A DNA stretch of 41,752 nt from Planctomycetota bacterium (GTDB taxonomy: Bacteria; Planctomycetota; Planctomycetia; Pirellulales; UBA1268): assembly GCA_029978905.1 (NCBI GenBank), contig JAPOIM010000040.1:1-41752 (forward strand), in the 5' to 3' direction. The position numbers were made by a program, and so were the translations under genes. Every line of letters begins with the position of its first letter. Positions within the stretch are counted from its first letter, which is position 1. Under the pieces are notes generated by a model that saw nothing but the letters and a program-made list of their open reading frames with translations, did no database searches and was not told the origin of the DNA. This document shows, one piece after another, positions 1 through 8,015 of this stretch.

Positions 1-130
1 CCGCACGCGTTGCTCGGGCACCATCTTGCAGACCTGGTAGGTCCGCACGCGCTGCTCGGGCACCATCTTGCAGACCTTGTAGGTGCAGGTCTTCACCCGC
101 TGCTCCGGGACCATCTTGCAGACCTTGTAC
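1..130 (-). repeat. Tandem VCKMVPEQRV-coding repeats
   Basis: Three copies of a unit coding for VCKMVPEQRV lie head to tail. The first two are spaced by exactly 42 bases (starting at 1 and 43) and are almost identical in DNA. The third is offset by about 48-50 bases and has more silent changes. The DNA identity of the first two suggests recent duplication or gene conversion. The array continues beyond the left edge. Confidence 0.8.
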
Positions 131-951
131 GGCCGCTTTTCGATCACGGTTTCCCGCTCGTAGCGAACGCACTGGATCTCCTTTTCGCAGACTTCAGGAA
201 CCCAGACCTTCTTGCAGACGGTCTTCGAAGGGCACTGAACCTGAACCTTCTTCATTTCGCCAGGAACGTAGCAGCGGTCGCCCGTGCAACCATTGTTCAC
301 CCAGCAGCCCGGCTCGCGGACGCACTTGGTGATCACCTTGCCCGGAATCTCGCAGGTCTGCGTCTCCCAGTGGCCACCGCAGACCTTCACGGTCTTCGTG
401 TAGTGGACTGGCTTGCAGACCGTCTTGCAGACCTCACGCTCGCGCGTTTCGTAGACCGGCTTGCAGACCGTGTAGGGGATTTCCTTGGTCACGGTTTCCC
501 ACACCGGCTTGCAGACGGTGCGGCAGACTTCGCGGGTCTTCGTTTCGTAGACCGGCTTCATCACCGTGTAGGGGATTTCCTTGGTCCGCGTTTCCCACAC
601 CGGCTTGCAGACGGTGTAGTTGACGGTCTTGGAGTGGGTTTCCCACACCGGTTTGGAGACGGTGTACTCGACCTCTTTGAAGGAATGCTCCTTCTCGTAC
701 CGAACGCAATCGACCTGCTTCTGCTCGACGACCTTCTCGCAGACGGTCTTGTAGCAGGTGAACTCTTTCTTCTCGTAAATCACGTCTTTGACCAGACGCG
801 GGCCGCATGGGGCGGCGCACGACGGTTCGCACGACGTGTCACAACTTGTACAGTTGCTGCTGGCGAGGCCTCGAAACGCTGCATCGGCGGTCGATACCGA
901 TGTGACGCTCGTGACCAAGGCCAACAGACAACTCAACCACAGGGTTTTCAT
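1..951 (-). CDS. Secreted Cys-rich 'VCKPVWET'-repeat protein, C-terminus cut by window edge
   Basis: The reading frame is open from the ATG at 951 down to base 1, so the protein is at least 317 residues and its end lies outside the window. It begins with a signal peptide (MKTLWLSCLLALVTSVTSVS, then an Ala-rich cleavage region), followed by a Cys-rich segment (CTSCDTSCEPSCAAPCGP). Six or so degenerate repeats of the form YTVCKPVWETxTKEIP follow at about residues 95-190, with a CGGHWETQTCEIPGK segment after them. The visible end carries three near-identical VCKMVPEQRV repeats. A GAGG ribosome-binding site lies 8 bases before the ATG. Proteins of this pattern are typical of Pirellulales planctomycetes; they are presumably exported and possibly disulfide-linked structural or surface proteins, but no function is established. 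The opposite strand also stays open here as an artefact of the repeats. Confidence 0.85.
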   Translation of the reverse strand, partial: MKTLWLSCLLALVTSVTSVSTADAAFRGLASSNCTSCDTSCEPSCAAPCGPRLVKDVIYEKKEFTCYKTVCEKVVEQKQVDCVRYEKEHSFKEVEYTVSKPVWETHSKTVNYTVCKPVWETRTKEIPYTVMKPVYETKTREVCRTVCKPVWETVTKEIPYTVCKPVYETREREVCKTVCKPVHYTKTVKVCGGHWETQTCEIPGKVITKCVREPGCWVNNGCTGDRCYVPGEMKKVQVQCPSKTVCKKVWVPEVCEKEIQCVRYERETVIEKRPYKVCKMVPEQRVKTCTYKVCKMVPEQRVRTYQVCKMVPEQRVR

Positions 952-1313
952 GTCTGATGCCTCTTCTGAGGACGGCTCCTCTCGCACGTGGGGGACAAAA
1001 CGATTGGGTGGCGGGCAAACAATGGCCCACCGTCTCCTTCAAGAATCGGCCATAAAGTCACCGCAGGTTGACCACAACACGTATGCATTGCGTCTTTTCC
1101 ATGCTTCCTGCGACGCTACAAACCGCACAGATTGACAATCCGGACTCCGCAAAATCGACAAGAGTTCCCCCAGAGCGACGTCTCTATTTTTCGCACCCGG
1201 AAAAATCGCCCCAGGCCCCCCATTTGCCTTGTGTTGCGCTTGTGTTGCGAGTGTGCGGGTGAGTCCGGTACAAACACACCCGCGTTTTTTGGGGTTTGTG
1301 CCAGGGCTCTCCA
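952..1313. other. Divergent intergenic region upstream of rex
   Basis: These 362 bases separate two divergent genes and hold no convincing ORF. A TTGACA hexamer sits at 1132-1137 without a matching -10 at normal spacing, so I do not call a promoter. An 11-base tandem repeat, TTGTGTTGCGC/A, occupies 1229-1250. No full TTGTGA-N6-TCACAA Rex palindrome is visible. Confidence 0.5.
1229..1250. repeat. Tandem 11-base repeat upstream of rex
   Basis: TTGTGTTGCGC (1229-1239) is followed directly by TTGTGTTGCGA (1240-1250), with one mismatch. The 11-base period places both copies on the same face of the helix. Each copy begins with TTGTG, the half-site of the known Rex operator, but in direct rather than inverted orientation. 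An operator role, perhaps autoregulation of rex, is only a guess. Confidence 0.4.
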
Positions 1314-2045
1314 ATGACCGACCAGCGTCCAATCCCGGGGGAGATCCCGTCCGATGCCACCGTGCCGAAGGTGGTGGTGAATCGGTTGAGTCTGTACCTG
1401 CGCGAGCTGCAGCGGCTGGAGTCTGCTGGGCAGGCGACGATTTCGTCGGGCCAACTCGGGGCGTTGCTGGGGTTTAGCGACGCTCAGGTGCGGAAAGACC
1501 TGGGGTTTTTTGGCCAGTTTGGCTATCCCGGTGTCGGCTACCGCTGCGATGAGCTCATTAAGGCGATGCGTGACATTCTGGGGACCAACCAGCTTTGGCC
1601 GGTGGTCATGGTTGGCGTCGGTAACCTGGGGCAGGCCTTGCTTGGCTACCGTGGCTTCGTGCGGCAGAACTTCCAGATTGTGGCCGCGTTTGACGCGGAT
1701 CCGGCGAAAGTCGGGCAGTCGTATGACGGGATCACGGTCCGGGCCGTGGAGGACCTGCCTGCGTTTGTCAAAGAGCACGCGGTGCGTCTGGGGATGATCG
1801 TCGTGCCGGCGGACAGGGCCCAGGAAGTGGCTGACAGGCTCGTGGCAGCCGGTGTCGACGGCATCGTCAATTTCGCCCCTGTCACGCTCACGCTGCCCCC
1901 TCAGATTCAGGTCGTCGCGGTCGACCTGGCGATCGAACTGGAGCAGTTGTCGTTCGCCGTCACCAGCCGGCTGCAGATGGCCGCCGGAGCCGAGCCTTCG
2001 ACGGCCTCCGACGAGTCTGGCCCCGAAACGGCGCCCCCCGCCTGA
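1314..2045 (+). CDS. rex: Redox-sensing transcriptional repressor Rex
   Basis: Rex proteins are dimeric repressors that bind NADH or NAD+ through a Rossmann domain and leave DNA when NADH rises, derepressing fermentative or respiratory genes. The 243-residue product has the winged-helix N-terminus (KVVVNRLSLYLRELQRLE, then SSGQLGALLGFSDAQVRKDL, about residues 15-65). The signature FGQFGYPGVGY follows, then the nucleotide-binding glycine motif VMVGVGNLGQALL at about residues 100-112. The C-terminal domain-swap helix (VDLAIELEQLSFAV) is present. The chosen start is the ATG at 1314; an in-frame TTG at 1296 would add six residues, and neither has a strong ribosome-binding site. A short acidic tail follows the last helix. 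The gene stands alone, divergent from the Cys-repeat gene and just ahead of tRNA-Gln. Its targets cannot be read from this window. Confidence 0.93.
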   Translation: MTDQRPIPGEIPSDATVPKVVVNRLSLYLRELQRLESAGQATISSGQLGALLGFSDAQVRKDLGFFGQFGYPGVGYRCDELIKAMRDILGTNQLWPVVMVGVGNLGQALLGYRGFVRQNFQIVAAFDADPAKVGQSYDGITVRAVEDLPAFVKEHAVRLGMIVVPADRAQEVADRLVAAGVDGIVNFAPVTLTLPPQIQVVAVDLAIELEQLSFAVTSRLQMAAGAEPSTASDESGPETAPPA

Positions 2046-2070
2046 CCATGCCCTGTTTGCTCGTTATGAT
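2042..2070 (+). promoter_or_regulatory. Sigma70-type promoter for tRNA-Gln
   Basis: A -35 element CTGACC (2042-2047) and a -10 element TATGAT (2065-2070) are separated by 17 bases. The -10 matches the consensus at five of six positions and the -35 at four of six. It overlaps the rex stop codon and would start transcription near 2077, about 50 bases before the tRNA. Confidence 0.5.
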
Positions 2071-2125
2071 GGGAGACTAGACAGAAGCGGGCTTCGCGAC
2101 CGCCTGTCGCATGCCTTCTGACGCA

Positions 2126-2196
2126 TGCCCGATGGTGTAACGGTAGCACAAGGGATTTTGGTTCCCTTTGTCTAGGTTCGAATCCTAGTCGGGCAG
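2126..2196 (+). tRNA. tRNA-Gln (anticodon UUG)
   Basis: A full cloverleaf can be folded. The acceptor stem TGCCCGA pairs with TCGGGCA, the D arm contains GGTGTAACGGTAGCAC, and the anticodon stem AGGGA/TCCCT closes the loop TTTTGGT, giving anticodon TTG. The T arm is TAGG-TTCGAAT-CCTA, and the discriminator base is G. CCA is not encoded. No terminator is visible, and the cysteine desulfurase frame begins within 40 bases. Confidence 0.95.
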
Positions 2197-2233
2197 TTCT
2201 CTGCGTTCCTCGGTGCGGCTTCGTTCGACTGCT

Positions 2234-3397
2234 GTGTCTTACCTTGACCACAACGCGACCGCGCCGCTTCACCCGGCCGCCCGTGAGGCCTGGCTGGAAT
2301 GCGTGAGCATCTGCTGGCACAACCCGTCGGGACTCTATCCCGAGGCGACTTGGGCTCGCGAACGCTTGGAAGATGCCCGCGAACGGTTGGGCGATCTGCT
2401 CAGCATTGATCCGGAGCGGATCGTGTTCACCAGTGGGGCGACGGCTTCGGCCAATCTCGTAGCGCGTTTCGTGGCGAAGCAGGCGGCCCCCCAGGCCACG
2501 GTCGTGACCTCTGGTGTCGAGCATCCCTGTGTCGACGACTCGTTGGCGGCGGCCTTTGGCGGACGAGTCGAGCCGCTGGCGGTGGATGCCAGCGGCGTGG
2601 TGAGCCTGGCGGCGGTCGAAGAGGTGTGCGCGAGGTCGATGGCACCGTCACTCGTGGCCGTGATGGCAGCCAGCAACGAAACCGGCGTCCTCCAGCCTTG
2701 GGCGGAGGTTGCTGCGCTCTGTGCTGCCCAGGCGATCCCCTTTCTGTGCGATGCGTCGCAGTGGTTTGGCAAGCTGCCCGCCGCAGGCTTTGGCGGGTGC
2801 TCCTGGGTGATTGGGAGCAGCCATAAGTTTGGTGGGCCTCGAGGCACGGGGTTTTTGGTTGTGCCAGCGAAGGCCGCTTTCCGTGGAGACCTCGGTGGGC
2901 CACAGGAGCGGAGTCGGCATGCGGGCACCGAAGACACGGCCTCGATCGTGGCGATGGTGGCGGCGCTCGAAGCCCGCGACGCCGAGTGTGCTCGCTGCGG
3001 TGAGAGTCGGGCGAGCTGGCGGACAGATGCTCAGCAGCGGCTTCTCGAACTCCTGCCCACAGCGGTGATTGTTGGCGATGCGGCGCCGAGGCTCTGGAAC
3101 ACACTCGCCGCCGTGATTCCGGGGCATGATGGCAAGCGGTTGGTGGGAGCCCTGGGGCGAGCCGGCATTGCCGCGTCAACGGGATCTGCCTGCAGCACCG
3201 GCACGGGAGCCTTGTCCTCCACGCTTGCTGCGATCGGTGCCGAGCGGTTGGGGCTCTCGCCTGCCGACCTGCGGGGGATGGTGCGGCTCTCCGGCGGCCT
3301 CGACACGTCCGCTGAGGAGTGGCTTGAGGCGGTGGAGAACCTCGCCGCGATCGCCAAGGGAGACGCAGGCCCACCCACAGTGTCGCTTACGTCGTGA
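2234..3397 (+). CDS. Cysteine desulfurase (NifS/IscS-like class V aminotransferase)
   Basis: The enzyme removes sulfur from L-cysteine as a persulfide for Fe-S cluster or tRNA thiolation. The family N-terminus SYLDHNATAPLHP is present. The PLP-binding lysine lies in GSSHKFGGPRGTGF (about K198) and the acceptor cysteine in ASTGSACSTGTGALS (about C320). Cofactor-contacting segments SGATASAN, HPCVDD and NETG are also visible. The 387-residue length is normal. I start at the GTG at 2234, just before YLDHNAT as in relatives; the frame extends to a GTG at 2213, and neither has a good ribosome-binding site. The short loop around the catalytic Cys resembles group I enzymes (IscS/NifS). No iscU or other Fe-S assembly gene is adjacent, but many Fe-S proteins are encoded just downstream on the other strand. 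The 3' end overlaps the convergent cyclase gene by 11 bases. Confidence 0.9.
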   Translation: MSYLDHNATAPLHPAAREAWLECVSICWHNPSGLYPEATWARERLEDARERLGDLLSIDPERIVFTSGATASANLVARFVAKQAAPQATVVTSGVEHPCVDDSLAAAFGGRVEPLAVDASGVVSLAAVEEVCARSMAPSLVAVMAASNETGVLQPWAEVAALCAAQAIPFLCDASQWFGKLPAAGFGGCSWVIGSSHKFGGPRGTGFLVVPAKAAFRGDLGGPQERSRHAGTEDTASIVAMVAALEARDAECARCGESRASWRTDAQQRLLELLPTAVIVGDAAPRLWNTLAAVIPGHDGKRLVGALGRAGIAASTGSACSTGTGALSSTLAAIGAERLGLSPADLRGMVRLSGGLDTSAEEWLEAVENLAAIAKGDAGPPTVSLTS

Positions 3398-5231
3398 CCG
3401 AATCGTCGGCTACCTGTTCCAAGGCAGCCACCGTGAAGGTCAACGGGTAGAGCTTCTCGAAGTACCAGAGTTTGGCGAAGTAGAGGCCGATCGGTGCGGC
3501 TGGGAAGAAGCGGCCCTCGTCGGTGGTTTCAATCAGCCACCGCACGCTTCGCTCCACGGCAGGCGAAAGCTCGGCCGACAGCGTGCGGCCCTGGGGGCTG
3601 GCGAGCACCCGACCAAGCGCCTCGACCGTGAGGGCGGTCTCTTCCACCGACGGCGTCAGACCAGGGGCTCCGCCGACGCCGCCATCGCTGCCGACCGCCG
3701 AGGCCAACCAACTGGCGCCTCGTCGGTCGCCGGTCGCCATCACGACTTTTGCTGTTCCATAGACGGGATTCTCTTGGAGCGGATGGTGTTCGTTTCCAAA
3801 CCACAACGGGGACCAGCATCCTTCCCGTCGTTGGGTCCGGCTGAGGTAGCGTGTGGCAGCCCGCTGGGCCGCTGCGAGGCCGGGAAGGTCACCACCGCCG
3901 AGAGTCTTCCAGGCCTCGGCCGCGCGGAGGAAGTGGGCGGTGATGTCTGGGCAGGACGTGTCAAACGGCAAGCGGCCCCAGCCCTTGCAGAAGGTGGGGA
4001 TCCCACCGTTGCGATTGGCGAGGTTTGCGAGCCATGTCAGGCCGGCCGCTGCGGCTTCCCGGACCTCACCTGAAACGGGGCGGCTCTCCGCAGCCTCGAG
4101 TGCCGCGAGCGCCACAATCGCCCCCGACGTGTCGTCGGCATCGGGAACACCGCCTGGCAGGTCGGTCCATGCCCAGCCGCCAGGTTCGGCTCCGGTGTAA
4201 GGGTGTGTCTCTTTCCACTGCTGGGCAAGGAGCCAGCGGCGGATCGCCTCACGATCAGCATCGCTCAGGTGGGCCGCGAGGTGCCCACCTGTGGCCAGCG
4301 CTCCGACAGAGAGCGTGGTGCCCCACGTGGCGAGGTTCGTGTCGATCGGCCACGAGCCGTCGGGTCGCTGGGCAGCTCGCAGGAAGGCCACGCCTCGTCG
4401 AGCGACCGGATGTTCCGCGAGGCCCATCGCGGCGAGGCTCATCGTCACAAACGAGGTCAACGGTGTGGCTTCGAGGAACCCACCGTTGGCTGGTTGAATG
4501 GCCTCGAGTTTTTCGAGCGTCTCGTCTACCGAGCGGTCACGCATCCAACTTCGTGGTCCCCACTTAGGAGCGATCTTGTGCCGCACCTGGCCCATGGCAA
4601 TCAATGCAGGCAGGGCGTAGCTCACCACCTGCATGTTGACGAGCCGGAACCACTTCTGCGGAAGGGCGGCGAGTTCGAAGGGGAGTTGCGGAACGATCTT
4701 CCAGGTCTTCGCGTCCTGAGGATCCCCGAACGCGCCGCACAGCACCGCGTGCGTGAGGATCGGGACGCTAAAGGTGCGGTCGCGACCGTAGATGTCGGCG
4801 AGGGCAGCGGCGATGCTGCGACCATCAAGCCCGCCGGCTCGAGTTTCGATCCAGGCCCCAGCCGCCCCGATCGCCTCGCTCGCGTTGTGCATCGAGCCGA
4901 TGCTTTCAGGGGAGGCGTCGCACACGGCCGTGAGAACCGACCAGCACAGGAGCGTGGTGGAAAGGTTGCCGCGGCTGGCCGTCGTGTCTCCCCAGGAGCC
5001 ATCAGCGAGCTGGTTGCCAATCAGCCAGGAGGCTCCACGCGAAATCGCCCGCACGTCAAATGTGTGGCCCACCTGCAGCAGCGCGTTGACGGCGGTGGCC
5101 GTGGAAAGGGCGCTCGTGGAGAGTTTGCCCGTCCACCAGCCGTCGGCTTCTCGCGCAGCCAACAAGGCCTCAACGCCTCGTTGGCGAGTCGCGTGGAAGG
5201 AAGCCGATTGAAGGATAGACGAGTTCACCAT
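3387..5231 (-). CDS. Squalene-hopene-cyclase-like class II terpenoid cyclase
   Basis: The 614-residue protein has the alpha/alpha-barrel repeats of squalene-hopene and diterpene cyclases. QW-type motifs occur at LADGSWGD (about 76), QRPDGSWPID (about 289) and QRREGCWSPLWFGN in the C-terminal third. The proton-donating acid motif appears as GVPDADDTSGA (D364, D366, D367), directly after GGWAWTDLPG, as in squalene-hopene cyclases where GGWAF precedes the DxDDT site. Further family blocks are NPVYGTAKV and PSVEETALTVEAL. No signal peptide is visible; a monotopic membrane location would be expected for the family. The gene is last in the minus-strand cluster, 25 bases after a second cyclase-fold gene, with a prenyl diphosphate synthase upstream. 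This suggests cyclization of a locally made polyprenyl chain, but the substrate (squalene or a C20-C35 diphosphate) cannot be read from sequence. Confidence 0.82.
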   Translation of the reverse strand: MVNSSILQSASFHATRQRGVEALLAAREADGWWTGKLSTSALSTATAVNALLQVGHTFDVRAISRGASWLIGNQLADGSWGDTTASRGNLSTTLLCWSVLTAVCDASPESIGSMHNASEAIGAAGAWIETRAGGLDGRSIAAALADIYGRDRTFSVPILTHAVLCGAFGDPQDAKTWKIVPQLPFELAALPQKWFRLVNMQVVSYALPALIAMGQVRHKIAPKWGPRSWMRDRSVDETLEKLEAIQPANGGFLEATPLTSFVTMSLAAMGLAEHPVARRGVAFLRAAQRPDGSWPIDTNLATWGTTLSVGALATGGHLAAHLSDADREAIRRWLLAQQWKETHPYTGAEPGGWAWTDLPGGVPDADDTSGAIVALAALEAAESRPVSGEVREAAAAGLTWLANLANRNGGIPTFCKGWGRLPFDTSCPDITAHFLRAAEAWKTLGGGDLPGLAAAQRAATRYLSRTQRREGCWSPLWFGNEHHPLQENPVYGTAKVVMATGDRRGASWLASAVGSDGGVGGAPGLTPSVEETALTVEALGRVLASPQGRTLSAELSPAVERSVRWLIETTDEGRFFPAAPIGLYFAKLWYFEKLYPLTFTVAALEQVADDSVTT

Positions 5232-5256
5232 GGGCGTTCAAAAGATAGCCGACAAA

Positions 5257-6171
5257 TCAGACGCTGGCATGCCCAAGCGCCACAAGCCCGTAGTAGGTGT
5301 ACTCGGCGTCGATCACGTCGTCGGCCCACGATCCGTGAAAGCCCCCCTCGGCAGACCAGAGCGAATCGAGGTAATCGAGCACAAGATCACGTTGTTTTCG
5401 CCAGTCGATCTCGACCGCATCGAGGGCATGCAAGGCGACGGCCGTCGATAGCAGGTCGGGCAGCGGAGTGTCGGGGGTGGCGAGAAATCCGCCGGTGGGA
5501 TGCTGCTGGGAACGCAGGAAGATACCCGCTTCGGCAGGCACCGTCGCATCGAGTGAGCGGAGGGTGGCGATGGCTGCGGCAGTGGCTGTGGTTGAGCCAA
5601 GAGGTTGGCCGGGGGCGTTTGCCCAGCCACCGTCGTCACTGCGAAGCCGGTGGAGGCACGCCGTGATCGCCTGCCGCTGGTCCTCGGTGTGGATCGGTTG
5701 CCCGAGATCTTCGAAGGCGTTCACCGCCAAAAAACATCCGTAGGCGGTGCCGTGGCTCACGCTGGCTCGTGTTGCGTAGCCACCGTCGGCCGCGCGGTTG
5801 TCTGCCATACGGTGGGCGAGAGCCGCTGCGTGGCCCTCGGGTCGAGCGTTTGCCGGTTGCGATGCCCATGCTCGCGCCAGGCAGCACCGATGGACAAAGT
5901 CGAGGGAGGCTCCGTCGTCAAACGAGGTCAGCCAGCGGCGGGTGCGGCTGGCCATAACGGCATGGTGCTGGTCGTCCGGCAGCCGGTCTACCGCCGCGAG
6001 CGCATCGAGCGCAAAGGACGTGTAGTAAAGGTCAGGCTTCCCGTCGCGGTTGGCGTAGCTTCCGTCGGGCAGGGCCAGCCCCGAGAGAAAATCCGCCACC
6101 AGGTCGGTCGCATCGCCAAGCACGCGCTGTGCGAGGCGAGCCACCTGGAGCATCTGGAGCCGTCGGCTCAT
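5257..6171 (-). CDS. Prenyltransferase/squalene-oxidase-repeat protein (cyclase fold)
   Basis: The 304-residue protein consists of repeated alpha/alpha-barrel units. These resemble protein prenyltransferase beta subunits and single domains of class II terpene cyclases: ALPDGSYANRDGKPDLYYTS, NRAADGGYATRAS, LRSDDGGWANAPG, HPTGGFLATPD and SAEGGFHGSWADD. No DxDD acid motif is visible, so it probably does not start a protonation-type cyclization by itself. Protein prenyltransferases need an alpha subunit, and none is nearby. Its ATG overlaps the stop of the upstream polyprenyl synthase by 4 bases (ATGA), and the DxDD-bearing cyclase follows 25 bases later. It could be a partner subunit of that cyclase, a substrate-binding protein, or a divergent enzyme. 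Function is uncertain; the fold assignment is firm. Confidence 0.8.
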   Translation of the reverse strand: MSRRLQMLQVARLAQRVLGDATDLVADFLSGLALPDGSYANRDGKPDLYYTSFALDALAAVDRLPDDQHHAVMASRTRRWLTSFDDGASLDFVHRCCLARAWASQPANARPEGHAAALAHRMADNRAADGGYATRASVSHGTAYGCFLAVNAFEDLGQPIHTEDQRQAITACLHRLRSDDGGWANAPGQPLGSTTATAAAIATLRSLDATVPAEAGIFLRSQQHPTGGFLATPDTPLPDLLSTAVALHALDAVEIDWRKQRDLVLDYLDSLWSAEGGFHGSWADDVIDAEYTYYGLVALGHASV

Positions 6172-7937
6172 GCCGGGCCCACCTGCGCGGTTTCGTTGGT
6201 GTCGGCGGCTTCACGAGCCTGGGCCTTCATCTCCTGCTCGCGGCAGTAGCCGTCGAAGGCGAGTTCGTTGAAGATTCGCGCCACGATCCTCCGCAGCAGA
6301 CCCTTGAGCGTCGGGTCGTCAAGGCCGTCGAGCGCCCGCACCGCCTCTTCCTTGTAGGCCTCGAGGAGGAGAGCGGCCTTCTCATCCGCTTTGGCTTCGG
6401 AGATGGCTGTCCGCAGCTGTTCGGCAGTCAGGCTTTCCGCAGGAATCCCTGAGGCAAGATTGCTGAGCATCGTGCGGTCGTCTCCGCGAGCTCGCTCGGC
6501 GCCGAGTGCGATCAGCACACTCGGCCGTGAGGCCGCGTCTCGTACGAAGCCTGCGTCTTCGACGAGATCTTCGAGATCGTCCTTGATCTGATAGGCGATG
6601 CCGATGGCGTTGCTGTAGGCACGCAGCACCTCGCGGCATTCTTCGCTGCGCCCAGCGGCAATGGCCGCAAGTTGAAGCGCCACATCAAACGCGGGGGCCG
6701 TCTTCAGACGAAAGATTTCAAGCACCTGCCGACTGGAGAGACGCGATGGCGTGCGGCTCCACGCAAGCTCAGCCCCCTGGCCTTGGCAGAGCAATCGCTG
6801 TGCGGTCGCGGCTTCCCGTACGGCTTCGGTCACCCGCTCTGGTGCCAGGCCAGACTCCGCGAGCATCCGGTAGCCCTCACCGATGAGCACATCGCCAACG
6901 TTCAGGGCGATCGGAATGCCGTGGGCGCCGCACAGGGTGGGCTCACCGTATCGTTCGTCATCGCCATCTTCGATGTCGTCATGGACGAGCGAGGCCTTGT
7001 GGAAGCACTCCACCGCGATGGCGACCTTCCGGATCGCCTCGCTCGACGTCGTGGTTTCAGGATTGCCCTCTTCGAGGGCTGCGTGCACAGCTGCGGCCAG
7101 GAAGGGCCGCCACCGTCGGCCGCCGACGGCGAGCCATTCGCGAGCAACTTGTTCGGCGTGTCCCTCGGCAGGCCCCATCAAGGCCTCGAGGGCTGCAGGC
7201 TCAAACCACTCCTTCACTTCGTCGTGCAGGCCGCCGAGGTCGAGGCGACGCGAGCGATCCGAAGCCTGAAGGTGGATGTAGTCCCAGACCCAGTCGACAT
7301 CGACGGCGGTGTCGATGCAGTCGTCCTGCAAAAGCGGAACGGCAACCGCAGGCACCGCGGCCGCCTGCACGTGTGGGAAGGTTTTCTCCAAAACGGGCAT
7401 GCAGCTGATACCCACGATGGCTTCGATCTGGCCTGTCTGGATCATGGCCATCACCAAGGCCGAGCCCTCGGCTACCAGCACGGCATAGCCCAGTCTTTCG
7501 GCTTCGGCCTGGAAGTCTTGGATGGAGCACAAGCCGCACTGCTTGCAGAGCAGCCCAAACTCATCGAAGGGTGCCGGACACCGGTTCTCTTCGCGAAGGC
7601 ACTTTGGCATCAACAGCAGCCGCTTCTCGAAGGGAACGGTCGCCAGCGAATCACGCCACGACTCATTGTTGACGAGCACGACGGCGTAATCGAAGTAGGT
7701 GTCGGCGAGGCCCACTTCGTTGAGAGCGGCGGTGGCCCGTGCCCCGAGTTCTTCCATGCTCAGAGGGGGCACGGCCTTTTCGCTGGCCATGCCTCGCCGG
7801 ATCGCGTCGAGCAACTGGTCGCGCTCGGACTTCGTCTGGGGAATCGAAGGCTGCGGCGGGCGGGAGCGGATCAGCGCAGGGGGGACCGGCGACGGAAGCA
7901 CCGCCAGGGAGATGCTGGATGGATCGACCGTCGACAT
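6168..7937 (-). CDS. DUF116-polyprenyl diphosphate synthase fusion
   Basis: This 589-residue protein joins two domains. Residues about 75-225 resemble DUF116: LLLMPKCLREENRCPAP, then LLCKQCGLCSIQDF (cysteines about 113, 120, 131, 134, 137), and ISCMPVLEKTF (about C179); the cysteines suggest a metal or Fe-S site. Residues about 265-589 form a trans-isoprenyl diphosphate synthase with GGRRWRP, the first Asp-rich motif LVHDDIED (about 320-324) and the second QIKDDLED (about 453-457). Both motifs are intact, so it should make polyprenyl diphosphate by head-to-tail condensation of IPP; chain length is not predictable. I start at the ATG at 7937, preceded at good spacing by GGAGGAG; the frame continues to a TTG at 7970. 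The stop overlaps the next gene by 4 bases, and the ferredoxin gene lies 78 bases upstream. Confidence 0.85.
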   Translation of the reverse strand: MSTVDPSSISLAVLPSPVPPALIRSRPPQPSIPQTKSERDQLLDAIRRGMASEKAVPPLSMEELGARATAALNEVGLADTYFDYAVVLVNNESWRDSLATVPFEKRLLLMPKCLREENRCPAPFDEFGLLCKQCGLCSIQDFQAEAERLGYAVLVAEGSALVMAMIQTGQIEAIVGISCMPVLEKTFPHVQAAAVPAVAVPLLQDDCIDTAVDVDWVWDYIHLQASDRSRRLDLGGLHDEVKEWFEPAALEALMGPAEGHAEQVAREWLAVGGRRWRPFLAAAVHAALEEGNPETTTSSEAIRKVAIAVECFHKASLVHDDIEDGDDERYGEPTLCGAHGIPIALNVGDVLIGEGYRMLAESGLAPERVTEAVREAATAQRLLCQGQGAELAWSRTPSRLSSRQVLEIFRLKTAPAFDVALQLAAIAAGRSEECREVLRAYSNAIGIAYQIKDDLEDLVEDAGFVRDAASRPSVLIALGAERARGDDRTMLSNLASGIPAESLTAEQLRTAISEAKADEKAALLLEAYKEEAVRALDGLDDPTLKGLLRRIVARIFNELAFDGYCREQEMKAQAREAADTNETAQVGPA

Positions 7938-8015
7938 GGTGCTCTCCTCCGGGTGAACCCGCACTTGCACTTTGTTGCACAGAACTCGTAAGTATGCCCG
8001 AGCGAGGCCTGTTCG

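Noticed and set aside
10-957. Long plus-strand open frame of repeats such as HHLADLVG opposite the Cys-repeat gene
   Set aside because: It is the complement of the repeat-coding minus strand. The minus frame has a signal peptide, a ribosome-binding site and family-like repeats; the plus frame has none of these.
952-1313. Possible canonical Rex operator (TTGTGA-N6-TCACAA) upstream of rex
   Set aside because: Only TTGTG direct repeats and loose fragments are present; no inverted match was found.
4203-5666. 487-residue plus-strand frame crossing two cyclase-fold genes
   Set aside because: It spans parts of two minus-strand genes that have family motifs and overlapping operon structure; the plus frame is low-complexity and Arg-rich.
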